Assembly: GCA_016802295.1 (NCBI GenBank)
Contig: JAESIW010000065.1
Span: 1,741,382 to 1,805,381, forward strand
Length of the DNA: 64,000 nt
Reading direction: 5' to 3'
DNA from: Brachionus rotundiformis
Taxonomy: Eukaryota; Rotifera; Eurotatoria; Ploima; Brachionidae
Shown one piece after another: positions 1-11,017 of this stretch. Position numbers and translations under genes: made by a program. Position 1 is the first letter of the stretch; each line of letters begins with the position of its first letter. The notes below the pieces were generated by a model. The model did no database searches. It had not been told where the DNA came from and saw only the letters and a program-made list of their open reading frames with translations.

Positions 1-1254
1 GTCGAGCAAATAGAGACTGAAATTTTTAATTCTAAACAAAACAATGACTCAACTGATTTGATAAAATTTTTACTAAAAATTCATCCAAATCCACAAAAAA
101 CCAAAAATCCGTCTGTGAATGAAATTTACAAAAATCAAATAGATCCTGGTCCAGCACTTTTAAATAAAATTTTGAACACCCCTATAAATGTAGATATAGT
201 TAATCAAAATTTTTTATCTTCTTCATCTTCATCGGGTTTCTCCTCATCATCTATAAGTCCTCAACCACTATCCTCAAATCCATCACCAAACACCTCATCA
301 TCCAACTCATCAACAGCAAAGCCAAGCAATGATTCGTCTTTTTCGACCTCTTGTTCCTCTAATCCAGTGTCAACTTCTTCACTGTCACTTTCTTCCTCCT
401 CTTCATCAGTGTCCATTGAGTCAAATGGAAGCAAGCAACTGGAAAAGTTAAAAGAAAGCTTTGAGCATTGTCAAAAAGATACTATTTTAGAAGAGCAGGC
501 TATCGATAAGCCTCCAAGTTTTGTAAAACCTTCAAAATTTAAGCAAAATTTTAAAAATAATCAAAATAAATTTCAATATTTAAAGCATCCAAATAACAAG
601 CCATTGAATACAAGCTACCAGAATCGGTCATTTACCAAACCTAACTATAACAATTCGATGTTCAAGCAACAAAATCAGTCTGGCAATTTTCGACCGCAGC
701 AATTTCAGAACAGACAATTTTTAAATGTCCAACCAAAGTTTCCCAAGTCGAACAGTTTGCCAAGTAATGGAAAAAATACGAACCCATTCAGCAACAATTA
801 TAACTACTCAATGCCCAAAACTAACTCGTCAATGCCCCAGTCTTCGTCCTTGCAGTGGCAACAAAGCTTGATTGCCGGTGACCAAACAAATCAATTTAAT
901 CTACAGAACAGAAATTCTAAATTTCGTCATCATCAATTTAATAATTCGACCCAGAGCTTAAGAGAGAAAAAAGATTTCCGTGATCAGTCTCTTATGCCAT
1001 TTATGCACTTTCAAAATATTTATCCAAATACCACAAGTTCTTCGGGCTCATCAACCCCTTCATTTTCGTTTCCAAGCGCTTCGACAATAGGCAATTTCCA
1101 TTTTCACAAACCAAACTCGAATCTGGCCCAACAGCCTCAGCAAAATTTCAAAAGAAATCAGCCAATGGTCGAGTTAAATCATCACATTAACCAAATTAAC
1201 CACAAGCAAGCACAAATGGGGTACCAGAATAGAATTAAAAATTCTAAGAAATAG
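1..1254 (+). CDS. Low-complexity Ser/Asn/Gln-rich protein, 3' part
   Basis: The reading frame is open from the first base of the window, so the 5' end is cut off; the stop is TAG at 1252-1254. A short ordered segment (residues about 20-70 of the visible part, with FLLKIHPNP and GPALLNKILNTP) is followed by a serine-rich run and then about 270 residues rich in Asn, Gln, Phe, Ser and Pro with many NFK/QNR-type pieces. No catalytic domain or membrane segment is visible. Such composition is common in RNA-granule and translation-regulator scaffolds (for example 4E-T-like proteins), but I see no motif that settles this. It is a real gene by composition: it is far less A+T-rich than the flank and stays open for 418 codons. 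Confidence 0.7.
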   Translation, partial: VEQIETEIFNSKQNNDSTDLIKFLLKIHPNPQKTKNPSVNEIYKNQIDPGPALLNKILNTPINVDIVNQNFLSSSSSSGFSSSSISPQPLSSNPSPNTSSSNSSTAKPSNDSSFSTSCSSNPVSTSSLSLSSSSSSVSIESNGSKQLEKLKESFEHCQKDTILEEQAIDKPPSFVKPSKFKQNFKNNQNKFQYLKHPNNKPLNTSYQNRSFTKPNYNNSMFKQQNQSGNFRPQQFQNRQFLNVQPKFPKSNSLPSNGKNTNPFSNNYNYSMPKTNSSMPQSSSLQWQQSLIAGDQTNQFNLQNRNSKFRHHQFNNSTQSLREKKDFRDQSLMPFMHFQNIYPNTTSSSGSSTPSFSFPSASTIGNFHFHKPNSNLAQQPQQNFKRNQPMVELNHHINQINHKQAQMGYQNRIKNSKK

Positions 1255-2291
1255 GCTATTTAATTTTATTTTAATTAAAATCGTCCTTTAAATTAAAGTT
1301 TTATTTTATGTTTTATTGCCAAATTGAACACATTCTAGAAACGATGGTTAATAATCAATAATCCATTTAAAAGGGATATATTTAATTTTTAAAAACTCAC
1401 ACTAAATAGCATACATTTATGTTTGGCCAAAATTTTTTACAATTTTTAAGCATTTTTATTTTCGAACTAAGATTTTCGCTTTTTTTATCGAAATTTTTAA
1501 AAATTTAATTCAATAAAATTGATAAATAATCTTGCTTACTTGAATTATTTTAGCAATATTGAATATAAATAATTATTAAAAGCTTTTTGAAACGATTATT
1601 CTCATTTTTTAAAAATTTTAATCTTAAAATTTAGCTTTTGGTTACAAAAATAATTTTGTTTAAAAATATGAATTACCGTTTTTTAAAAATTACTGAGTTC
1701 TGAGAATAAAACCATCAAGGATTTATATTTATTTAAGATTAAATTTTATTTAAAGCTTATAACAAACAACAAGCTCAATTAGCTCATTAATGAATTTCTT
1801 TTAAAAATTTAACTTTATAAAGTATAAAGAAACAATTTTTTTTATCTATAATATGATAAAGTGCCAATTTTTTAGAAAAAAAAGGAGATTTAAAATAATA
1901 TTTTAAAATGGAAATTTTCCATCAAATATTTCACCGGTATGTAAAATTATTCTTACAAGATTCAGAATCATGGATGATATTTGTAATGGTAAAACATCAA
2001 AATAAAAAAAAATATTTTTCTTCTTTATATCAATAAAAAAATATTTTTTAAATTTTTATCAATAATTTTTTTTCGAGCATAATAAGCTTCAATTAGCAAT
2101 AAAAAAATATCAGTATTTAAGTCTAGAAAGAATATCAAAAAAAAGAATAGCTAGACATTTTACCTATATTGGATAATCAGAATGTTCTTAAGTAGATAAG
2201 ATAAAAATATAAGATCTTTTGATTAAGATGATTTTTGGAGAAAATTTATTTTATTATTATAATGATATTTGATAGATCATTACAAAATATA
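1255..2291. other. Intergenic A+T-rich DNA
   Basis: This stretch holds the 3' untranslated region of the preceding gene and then homopolymer-rich intergenic DNA up to the TA target site of the mariner element. I see no open frame, RNA gene or repeat array in it. Confidence 0.6.
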
Positions 2292-3534
2292 TTTGGTTAG
2301 TTAATAAGTTTATTCGTTTTTTTTCTAGAGTTTATTTATTTATAAAAACTAAAATAAAATATAATTAGTCACTAAAATAATTTCCTTCGCTAGAAATACA
2401 CATCTCCCATCTTTCTGGCCGCATTTTGATCCCTCGCTCGTAGAAGCTGGCTGGTTATGAGGTGAAATACTGACTGATGTCTTTTTTGATTTCCTCCAAG
2501 TCTGAGTATTTTTTTTCACCGTAATCTGAACAAATGGTAATCTGAAGGAGCTAAGTCAGGTATAAGTCTGGTGAATAAGCTGAGTGAGATAAGACTTCCC
2601 AGCCTAGATTCTCTATCGTGTTACGAGTCATTTTTGCAACATGTGGTCTAGCGTTATCATGTAAAAGAATCACTTTTCGCTGTCCTTTAGCTCTGTGTGG
2701 CCGTTTTGCTTCCAAAGTGTGACTCAAACGTATCAATTGTTGTGAATAAAGGTCTGCGGTTATCGTTTGCTTGGGTTGGAGTAGCTCATAATAGATTATA
2801 CCCTTTGATTATATAATAAAACAACCTTTTTTCCATTAATTTCGCGTTTCGGAGTAGGTAATGGCTCTTGATCAGGGTCGACTCATTGTTTTTTGTTGAC
2901 CTGGTTATCGAAATAGATCCACTTTTCATCTCCAGTTACGATTTTCCACAAGAAACTCTTTTTTTTCTGACTAGACGAGAGAGAAACGCAAATGCTCAAT
3001 CGTTGCGCAATATTGATTTCTGAGAGTTTGTGTGGGACCCATTTACCGGCCTTTTGGATCTTTCCTTAGGCTTTTAATCTATTCCAAACGGTGCCATTTG
3101 TTACAGACATTTCTTTAGCGAGCTGTCTAGTCGACCGACTCGGGTCTTCCTCAAGCAGCTCTTGCTAATACGCGTAATCAGCTTCGACGGTTCTCCCAAC
3201 GGGTTCTTTGTCATTGAGGTCGAAATCTCCAGCTTTGAATCGAGCAAACCAATTTTCACAAGTGCGAACAGTCAGAGCGTCGTCGCCATATACCAAACAA
3301 ATTGATTTAGTAGCCTCTGTCGCATTTTTTCCTTCGTTAAACTTGAATAACATGCAATGGCGGATATGCATTTTTTTGTCATCCATTTTTATTTAGTTAA
3401 ATATTTAAAAATTTAAAAAGCAAACATATAATCTTATATATCATTTGAAAGAACAAGAGTTGCATAAAAAAATCTAATCTTTTATGAGATTTTTTCATTT
3501 TAAAATCGACGAAAAAACTTATTAAACAACCTAA
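2292..3534 (-). mobile_element. Full-length inactive mariner transposon
   Basis: The two ends carry inverted repeats: 2292-2317 and the reverse complement of 3509-3534 match at 22 of 26 positions, sharing TTAATAAGTTT and TTCGT. The element is flanked on both sides by the dinucleotide TA (2290-2291 and 3535-3536), the target duplication of the Tc1/mariner superfamily. Its length of 1,243 bp is normal for mariner. It encodes a decayed transposase on the minus strand. Both termini are intact, so it inserted whole and has since decayed in place. In the past it moved by cut-and-paste using the transposase it encoded; now it could move only if a related active copy acted on its ends. Confidence 0.93.
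2365..3386 (-). pseudogene. Mariner transposase pseudogene
   Basis: Reading from ATG at 3386, the N-terminal helix-turn-helix region is recognisable (NATEATKSI, ENWFARFKAGDF), followed by the mariner linker motif WVPHKLSE, the first catalytic Asp in TGDEKW, the second in LLHDNARPH, and the third in APSDYHLF, giving the D,D34D signature. The C-terminus is RPERWEMCISSEGNYF. The frame is broken by at least four stops (after ADYAY, after RLKA, after VNKKQ and after YNQRV). There is also a small tandem duplication of about 11 bp near 2555 that repeats the bases for PDL and shifts the frame just before the third Asp. No functional product is possible. The family assignment is firm; the subfamily is not determined. 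Confidence 0.93.
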
Positions 3535-4034
3535 TAGCTATTCTCTTATTTATTCATAATCTTTGCCATAAACCATACTATAGAATTGTTTCATTTAATA
3601 ATATAAGTCAAATTATAAAGCCTCTTTAAATAAAAAGGTTTAAATCGTTTTAATTGCTACACTTAAATTGTCGAGTCATATTTTTCTGAATTCAGCAGTA
3701 AAAATATTTTCAATTATATAATTAAATAAACTTATTTTAAAATTAAAAATCTAATAAAAATCTTTTAAAATTTAAATTAACATAAAAATATATGCTATGT
3801 TACCTATGAAACAAGCATTTAAAAAAAGAATATTATTTAAATAGTAATTGAATTCTTATAATCGTAATTTTGATTAAAAAATATTTTAATCTAGTTGATT
3901 AGTTTTTTAATTTTTTTTTTAAATTTTGAATACAATAAAAATTGTTTAAGTTATCTTTATTTAAAGCGTGTTTATTAAAAGATTGATAAGAAAGATTATT
4001 TATCAGGAGCTGAAAACGATGACTTAGATTTGTT
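3535..4034. other. Intergenic A+T-rich DNA
   Basis: This is 500 bases between the mariner element and the small secreted-protein gene. It should contain the 3' untranslated region of that gene near 3960-4034. Nothing else is seen. Confidence 0.5.
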
Positions 4035-4469
4035 TTATTTGTCCCAGCCATATCTGCTTAGATCATGATCCAATTTATTTTTCAGTCTTTCAAATAGACC
4101 TTGACTTTTCAATTGTCTTCTATCATATGCTTTGTGTCTGGCGAGTAATTCTATTTTAATTAAAATTAATTTCTCGTAACACCAAAAGAAAATTAAAAAG
4201 AATACCATTTTGGATATCAAGTTTATTTTTAGTTTGCTCAAAATCGTGTAATTGTTTTAACAGATATGAACGAATTATTCGATAAACCAAATCAGCTTTC
4301 TAAAAATAAAAATTTAATTTATTTGATGACAATTTAAATTAATATTTGCCTCTGCTTCTTGATACTCTTCCGATTCGCTTTCTGATAAGTTCGCACATTT
4401 AACACTATTTGGTACAAAAGATGATAAAGCAATGATTAAAACTATCAATTTAATCACTAGTAGATTCAT
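4035..4469 (-). CDS. Small secreted protein, three exons, unrecognised
   Basis: I assembled three minus-strand exons: 4469-4350, 4299-4206 and 4150-4035 (stop TAA), joined in frame to 109 residues. The first intron (4349-4300, 50 bp) has a GC donor (GAG then GCAAAT) and a TTTTTAG acceptor; the second (4205-4151, 55 bp) is GT-AG. The protein starts with a clear signal peptide (hydrophobic residues 3-20, likely cut after Ala-Ser or near Cys25), followed by an acidic Ser/Glu stretch. The remaining 70 residues are charged and helix-prone, with one Arg-Arg pair (82-83) and the C-terminus LSRYGWDK. Size and layout resemble a peptide-hormone precursor or small secreted factor. However, there is no Gly-Arg/Lys amidation site and I recognise no family. 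An A+T-rich TATA-like stretch lies about 60-80 bp upstream. Confidence 0.65.
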
Positions 4470-6542
4470 TTTATTCAAATTTTGTAGAAAATCTAAAATT
4501 AAAAATCTAAAATCATATTTTTAAATAGACCGCTATATTTATATTAAAAATATAAATAAAATTATTTTGTAACTAGGCAAAGTTTGTAAATATTCGCTTA
4601 TTTTAAGTGAAACAGTTTTTACCTGCAGGTTTAAAAAAAATTATTTAAAAGATAAAATATTTTATTTTTGAAATTTTATTTAGTTCACAAAGCGCTTGAC
4701 GTATTTTAAAATTGTGATTAATTTTATTAAATTGCCATTGGGTTTTCATGATATTATTTTCGACTCAGTTAAAATTACTTAGATACAAATTAAGAAAAAT
4801 TAATTGAATCCCATGATTAAAAAATTTTATTTTTTCAAAAACTTGCTCTTTTTTTGACGTGGAAAATTATTGTTTATAAATGGAATAATGACTAAAAACT
4901 TTTTAAAGTTTAAAAAAATATCAGTTTAAAATAACTTCATCATAAATTTGAAATTATTAATATTAATCAGAATTACAGCTCTGAAGAGACTTGATAACTC
5001 AAAGACATGATTTTAGAAATGATCATTAATAAATTTTAACAAATTAATATTTTTAAGTTTAGAACAGAAAATTTCGGTAAAAAAAGAAATTTAATGTCAG
5101 TTTTTTAATTTAAATTTGATTTTGATTGTTTTTAAATTTACACAATAAGTGCACCTCCTGCCAAATTATTTTGATCAAATCGGTATAATTTATTTGTCAA
5201 TAAAAATGTGAGCCGATAGAATAGCTTTGAAAAAATCTATTTATGGTCGCTTAAAGGCTTTCTTATAGATAAAATACTAAAATCAATCGAGTAATTAAGT
5301 GAAAACAGTTTTTTCAATTAAAAACAAATGACAAACAACATTTTTAATGTTTTTTAAGGCTTTATAGAATTTTTTACTCCACGTAAAACTTAATATTTTT
5401 TTCGCCATATCCCACTTATATTTCTATTATTATTAAAAGTATATTTTATCATTCATCATTGTTATTTTTCAAAAATATTTTAAAACATTTCCTCTTTGGT
5501 ATTATTTAAATAGAAAATAACGTCAGCTTTTAATCAAATACTTTTAATGAGTTTAAATAATTAAAGCATTGTTTTAGGAAATGACAAAAAATTTTATAAA
5601 ATCATATTTGCTTTTCGAGTTATCAATGATATTTTTTTCAATTTTTAAGTAAATCAGTATTGGAAAATATTTTGCATTTAAATAATGCATTATTCTTCAT
5701 TTATTAATTTAATAAATACATTTTTGTAAACTTTTTTACTACTTGACCATATTTTTAAAATATCTAATAGAAAATTTAAAAATCAATTTTAAAGAGTCTG
5801 CTATCGGATTCAGCAAAAACCGTAGGATTTTTAAACTAACAAAACTACTTTCCTTTTTATGGTGCCAACCGGAATTGCAAAGCGTTCAACCTTATTTTGA
5901 TAAATGTTCATAATTTAAGGTTTAGCTCAATCGTCAAACTTTCGTCACAAAATTTCATTAATCTAATAAAACAAAAAGAAAATATCATCAACAAATAAAT
6001 TTAAAATAAATATTTATTAATCTTGGATTAAAAAAAAATCTCCTACTTTATTAATATTAAATCAAGTACTTTAATAATTGACTAGTAAATGAAATGAAAT
6101 TTATTTTACTTTTTATGAAACCAAATTTTATTAATATACTATATACATAAATTACTTTTAAAAATTGAACATGGCTGTACTGGACAAAAAATCAAAACCC
6201 GTTCGCCATGTTAAAAGATATGTATACGAGAATAAATGGTGCTTCATTTTATAAAAATATATTTAAAAAAGAAATGACGACAGTCTTACTCTTAAAGCTA
6301 AAAAATAACTGTTGCGTCTTTATATCAATTGAATGAAGCGCTGATTGTTCTTTTTGAGATATTTTCCATAGAGCCTAACTTTTTATTGGTAATATTCAAA
6401 GCCAAGTCGGTTTTGGTTTAAAAGATTTATTTTGAATTTACGGTTTAGAACTGTAATTTATGTATTAGTTCTAGGATACTACAAGAAAGATAAAATTAAA
6501 AACAATCTTCCAAAGTTTATAATTTAAGATTCATAAGATAGT
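4470..6542. other. Intergenic DNA without a recognised gene
   Basis: About 2 kb of A+T-rich sequence holds the promoter of the secreted-protein gene on its left and the downstream flank of the orphan exon on its right. A 27-codon open frame from ATG 6172 (MAVLDKKSKP...) is less A+T-rich than its surroundings but has no support as a gene. No other structure is seen. Confidence 0.45.
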
Positions 6543-6720
6543 TTATTTATCATAAGATTTTGAATTCGGATTGACATGTTGAGTTTGAGTTTTGACTCTT
6601 GCTGATTTCCTGGTACCATTATCATCACCCAACAAAGCTTCGCTCCGACTCAAGCCTATTTCACTAGATCCTGTCACTCCACCAAATTGATCCACCGCTT
6701 TCCCAAATATTAACGAGTTC
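6543..6720 (-). CDS. Orphan terminal exon
   Basis: On the minus strand an acceptor-like sequence (ACTAACAAG, AG at 6722-6721) precedes a 59-codon open frame ending in TAA at 6545-6543. Its base and codon use are protein-like (NSLIFGKAVDQFGGVTG, then SEIGLSRSEALLGDD, ending NPNSKSYDK), in sharp contrast to the flanks. One base completes a split codon, so it needs an upstream exon ending in phase 2. The only upstream minus-strand gene is the protocadherin, whose own frame ends in a stop at 7076, so this may be an alternative last exon encoding a different cytoplasmic tail. I could not find the matching donor. It may also belong to a small gene I cannot see. Confidence 0.4.
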
Positions 6721-7075
6721 CTTGTTAGTATAATTAATTTTTGTTTGATTAAATGGCAAAATATCTTTATGATTTAAAATGGAAATTTCCATTTTACAAC
6801 TTTCTTTTTGACTGATCATATTTTAAAAATTATCCTTATATTGATTAACAAAAATAAAATACTTTTATATAAAGTAAAATCCAATCACTTTATTTAGCTT
6901 TTAGCAAATTGTTATTAGAAAAAGTTGTTTAAATTTTATTATTTATTTAGAAAAATTTAAAATTACAATACTAATAAATACATTTAAAAATCAAATATAC
7001 ATATAACAATTGAAAAATAAAGAATAATTCAAAATTGGCATAGACTTGGCTTTTAAATCTTAAAAATACTTTTTA

Positions 7076-10000
7076 TTAAAGATCGGATTTGTTACAAGTG
7101 CTAGTCGTGTTCGAGTCGACAACTATTTGTTTTAAATTTAAAATTTTTCTACTCTTGGCATTGCCATTCGATTGGAACAATTTGTGCTCTTTTTCATCTT
7201 TGAAAAAATAATCAGGAACCTCATTAGACTCATTAGTGGTGATATTTATAATAGGATTAAGATTGAAATTTTTCTGTAGTATCTTGGGTGATGCATAACT
7301 TGCTTCATGTGTTCTAATTTTTTTATTCATACTGAGAGAATTAAGGGAAGAAACTGACTCAGAAGTCTCTAAAGTGCCATTAGTTGCCTGCTTTTTAAGT
7401 TCATATCTCTTAAACAGCTCATTTACAGGCAAATTAAGCTGTTTGGTAGTAGAATCAAAATTTTTCGATTTCAAACTTCGATTGACCGGCAATGTCCTGT
7501 AGGAATTATTAACATCGCTAGCTAAGAGAATTGTCTGCTTTGGTGAATTAGAATTTGAACCTGAATTTTTAAATGTTCTAAAGTTATTTGATATTTTTGA
7601 AGATATGGTCGTGGAAGCCAATGACTCATTGGAACTTTTTTTTTCAGATGAAGACACCAAAACCAACAGTTGATTATTCTTTGCTGAATTTGTCGATTTG
7701 GTTGAATTCGATGAACTGGAAGCCAAATTGGAGTTTTCATCCGAACTTGTGTTCACAATTAAAATAGCTTGTTCTTCTTCACGAATCATATCCTTGGACA
7801 TAAAACTGGGCTTTCGAAATCCACCTGTCTCATCCTCATCATCTGTGCTATTTCTGTTCGAGTTTAGATTCAAAAATTCTGAAGATGTCAACGAAGATGG
7901 CGAGGCAGATGACTTGACCAATGTGTTTTTTTTGCTGTCCGTGTAAATTTCACATAAATGTTTTTTGGCACTGCTATTTAGACTTTTTTGACGACTTACT
8001 TTTTTGTAATAAAATGAAAAAAGACAAAGACTAGTAATCAAGACCAGAGTAAAAACTAATACTGAAACAATTAAAATAAATATATAATTAATATTTTTTG
8101 AGCTTCCCAAATCAATGAAACCTAAAAATTGATTTAAACTATTTTTATTTGATATTTTCCTATAATGGGAAACAGTTTTCGGTTGTTTTCGGTACAATTT
8201 TCCATCTTCGAATTGAGATATAACGCTGTAAAATTTTCCATCCTCACTTTCTTCCTCAAAGCCATAATCATAATCTAAGTAATCTTCATTGTTAAGGCTA
8301 GATTGATTTATGATTGACCTAAGCAACGAAATTTTAGGCTCTAAGTCTTTTGACTGATTGACCAAAGCAATAAAAACATAGTGTTTTATGCTTTTGGTAA
8401 AGGATTCGCTCGAATCACTTATATTCACAATAAGGCCATAAAAACCAGATAAACTAGCTTCTATTTCAAATTTATTGCTTCTCAATCGGAAAGAACCGAT
8501 TAAATTTGACTCAAGATTGGACTTGGAAGAGGCCAAGTCAAACTTTGAATAAAGATTTCCATTTTTGCTGTCTATTTCAAATAAATTCACATCTTGTTGA
8601 TAATAGTCCGAACTTTTATCCATTTTTAGCTTGATCTGCTTTTCTATTTTAAATCTAAGTACTGAATTGAGTCCGGAATCGGCATCTGTAGCCACAATCC
8701 TGGCCAATCTAGATACCAGTCGATTATTTTCAATGAATGAGTTGTTTAAAATAGATTTTAATTTAAATACAAAAGGCAATTCTTTGTCCAAAGGATACTC
8801 TACAACTGGCTTATTGTCATTTGTATCAATCACATCAATTCGAATCAAACAAGTCGAATTTAAACTTGGTGTGTGATTAAAATTGTCATAAGCAATTATT
8901 TTCAAATCCAAACTTTTAATAATTTCATAATCTAGTTCTTTTAATTGATATAAATCACCAGTAACATGATCAACTTTAAAATAGTCGTTCTTGTTGACAA
9001 ACGCGTACCTAACTACGCTGAAGTCAGAACCTTTCTGGTCAAGATCATGAGCTTTTACTTTTCCGAATATTTCGCCTTCGAATGGTTTATAATTTTCAAT
9101 TATTTGATATTTATAGATATTTTTTTCAAAACGAGGCTGATTATCATTCAAATCGTTCAATTTAATAAAAATGCTGACACTTTCTGAATTTTGTCCATCA
9201 CTTGCCTCTACCTGAAAATTGTAGCTATCTTTTAGTTCTCTATCCATTAATCTTGCCCGAGCCTCAATTACTCCAGTATTTTGTCCCACTCTGAACGAGT
9301 CTAAGCCTTCTTTAATTGAATAGGTTATATTTTGATCCAAATCTTGGTCAATTGCTTCGACTTTGCCAATTTTGATCCATCGATCATCTGATTTATCCAA
9401 TTCCTCCAATTCGAATTCATAAGATAAAACTTTATTAGTAGATTTATCAATTTTTGTTTGATTGCTAAGCACCAAAAATTGTGGCTTATTATCATTCTCA
9501 TCTTTTATCTGTATTCTCAGCATCAAATTGGTCTGTAGCAATGGTTGACCAAAATCAGATGCAGTTATGTTAATCAAGTAAGCATCATAGAGCTCCCTGT
9601 CAAGATTTTGCTTGAGCATCAATGAGTAAATATTGTTAAAAAGATGTACCAAACCGAAATCATTCGATTCTTCATATTCACTTATGTAATCTTGGTACTC
9701 GTTAAGCTCCTCGGTCTGTCTTCTATATTCTTTTATTGACAAATCGACTTTTCCATTCAAACCAGAATCTAAATCACTAACCAATATTTGAGCTATGAAA
9801 GTATTGGGCATTGTCCATTCACTTAATTCAACTTCATTGTTTGAATTCAATTCCAAATTTGTATTAAAGTCATCAATTGTATTTGGAAAAGTTAGATTTA
9901 TTTGTGGATAATTGTCATTTATATCATTTAAATAAATTATACAATTTGTGTACACTGGCATCGAGTTGGTCAATCCAGAGTCTTGTGCTTTTACTACCAA

Positions 10001-11017
10001 ACGATGAACTGGAGTTTGCTCATAATCCAAGTCTTGAATTAGACTAATCCATCCAGAACTTGGATCAATATAAAATTTGTCACTGTTGTCTACAAGGAAA
10101 TATTTGACAAGTCCATTCAGTCCGTCATCCTTGTCCTCAGCATGAACTCGGATCAAACGAGTATTGCTTACAGCTTTGTCCTCGTCCAGACGATACTCGT
10201 ACTGATTTTGGTCAAATATTGGCAAATTGTCGTTTATATCAATGATTTTGAGGATAACCAAACAACTTCCAGTCAATGTTTTTTGGTCACCTGGACCATC
10301 AGAAGCTTCGATTTTGAATCTAACTTCTTGCACTTCTTCATAATCAAAAGGCTCAATAATTACTAAATTTAGTTGAGGCTGAGTGGACGATTCGTCCACT
10401 GACAATCTTAATTTTGCATTCAGCTCTTTTAATTCCTGAGCGTATTTGGAACTTTTCAAATCAATGGGAACTATGGTATAACTTATCTGGGTCTGGTGCG
10501 AGTCACGGTCAACTGCTGCAGGCACAGGAATGCTGAAATTGACTGGGGCTCCCTCGCTTACATTCAGAACAATCACATCATTTGGAAACTTTGGTGCAAA
10601 TTCATTCTTGTCCTCGACAATCACATCAAAAGATACAAATTTTTGTATTTTAGTGGTGGTTGACTTGGTCTGGGTGGCGACTATTTCAACTGGTAGGCTG
10701 CAATTGCTGGTCAATGTGCACGGACCACATACTTTATTTTCACAAAGATACTCGCGATCAATACTACGCTGGGTCTTTACATGTCCAGTGAGCTGGTCAA
10801 TAATAAAGTAATGGGATGTAATTGAATGCGGCGAGTAAAACCTAAATTTGTAGTCGCTAGTGGCCAAATCGTTTATCTCAAGTTTGTGTGCCAAATCTAC
10901 CACCAATTGTCCTATAGGTGGCTCTTCGAGAATCACAATCGGCTCAAAACGGAATACATTTGTGCTCTGGCAAATCCAGATAAAGCTAAAGACAACAACT
11001 AATCTAAACGTGTGCAT
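7076..11017 (-). CDS. Delta-type protocadherin, intronless
   Basis: This encodes a 1,313-residue single-pass adhesion protein for calcium-dependent cell-cell contact. Residues 1-18 are a signal peptide. Then come seven cadherin repeats, recognised by DxNDN-type linkers (DINDNLP, DINDNYP, DENDNKP, DLNDNQP, DTNDNKP), the LDYE/LDRE motifs and DxD calcium-binding sites. The first repeat has the IDRE plus cysteine layout (REYLCENKVCGPC) typical of protocadherin repeat 1. A membrane helix (NYIFILIVSVLVF) lies at about 977-1000 and a Ser/Asn-rich cytoplasmic tail of about 310 residues follows. Seven repeats suggest the delta-1 (PCDH1/7/9/11-like) group, but I do not see its conserved tail motifs. 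The whole coding region is one exon. A consensus donor-like GTAAGT lies just after the membrane helix (FYYKK) and could allow an alternative tail. Confidence 0.93.
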   Translation of the reverse strand: MHTFRLVVVFSFIWICQSTNVFRFEPIVILEEPPIGQLVVDLAHKLEINDLATSDYKFRFYSPHSITSHYFIIDQLTGHVKTQRSIDREYLCENKVCGPCTLTSNCSLPVEIVATQTKSTTTKIQKFVSFDVIVEDKNEFAPKFPNDVIVLNVSEGAPVNFSIPVPAAVDRDSHQTQISYTIVPIDLKSSKYAQELKELNAKLRLSVDESSTQPQLNLVIIEPFDYEEVQEVRFKIEASDGPGDQKTLTGSCLVILKIIDINDNLPIFDQNQYEYRLDEDKAVSNTRLIRVHAEDKDDGLNGLVKYFLVDNSDKFYIDPSSGWISLIQDLDYEQTPVHRLVVKAQDSGLTNSMPVYTNCIIYLNDINDNYPQINLTFPNTIDDFNTNLELNSNNEVELSEWTMPNTFIAQILVSDLDSGLNGKVDLSIKEYRRQTEELNEYQDYISEYEESNDFGLVHLFNNIYSLMLKQNLDRELYDAYLINITASDFGQPLLQTNLMLRIQIKDENDNKPQFLVLSNQTKIDKSTNKVLSYEFELEELDKSDDRWIKIGKVEAIDQDLDQNITYSIKEGLDSFRVGQNTGVIEARARLMDRELKDSYNFQVEASDGQNSESVSIFIKLNDLNDNQPRFEKNIYKYQIIENYKPFEGEIFGKVKAHDLDQKGSDFSVVRYAFVNKNDYFKVDHVTGDLYQLKELDYEIIKSLDLKIIAYDNFNHTPSLNSTCLIRIDVIDTNDNKPVVEYPLDKELPFVFKLKSILNNSFIENNRLVSRLARIVATDADSGLNSVLRFKIEKQIKLKMDKSSDYYQQDVNLFEIDSKNGNLYSKFDLASSKSNLESNLIGSFRLRSNKFEIEASLSGFYGLIVNISDSSESFTKSIKHYVFIALVNQSKDLEPKISLLRSIINQSSLNNEDYLDYDYGFEEESEDGKFYSVISQFEDGKLYRKQPKTVSHYRKISNKNSLNQFLGFIDLGSSKNINYIFILIVSVLVFTLVLITSLCLFSFYYKKVSRQKSLNSSAKKHLCEIYTDSKKNTLVKSSASPSSLTSSEFLNLNSNRNSTDDEDETGGFRKPSFMSKDMIREEEQAILIVNTSSDENSNLASSSSNSTKSTNSAKNNQLLVLVSSSEKKSSNESLASTTISSKISNNFRTFKNSGSNSNSPKQTILLASDVNNSYRTLPVNRSLKSKNFDSTTKQLNLPVNELFKRYELKKQATNGTLETSESVSSLNSLSMNKKIRTHEASYASPKILQKNFNLNPIINITTNESNEVPDYFFKDEKEHKLFQSNGNAKSRKILNLKQIVVDSNTTSTCNKSDL

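Noticed and set aside
1..1254. Naming the first gene as an eIF4E transporter
   Set aside because: The FLLKIHP and GPALLNKIL segments are suggestive, but the diagnostic N-terminal region lies outside the window and the rest is low complexity.
3208..3396. 62-codon plus-strand frame inside the mariner element
   Set aside because: It is the antisense shadow of the transposase N-terminal region, which has clear family motifs on the minus strand.
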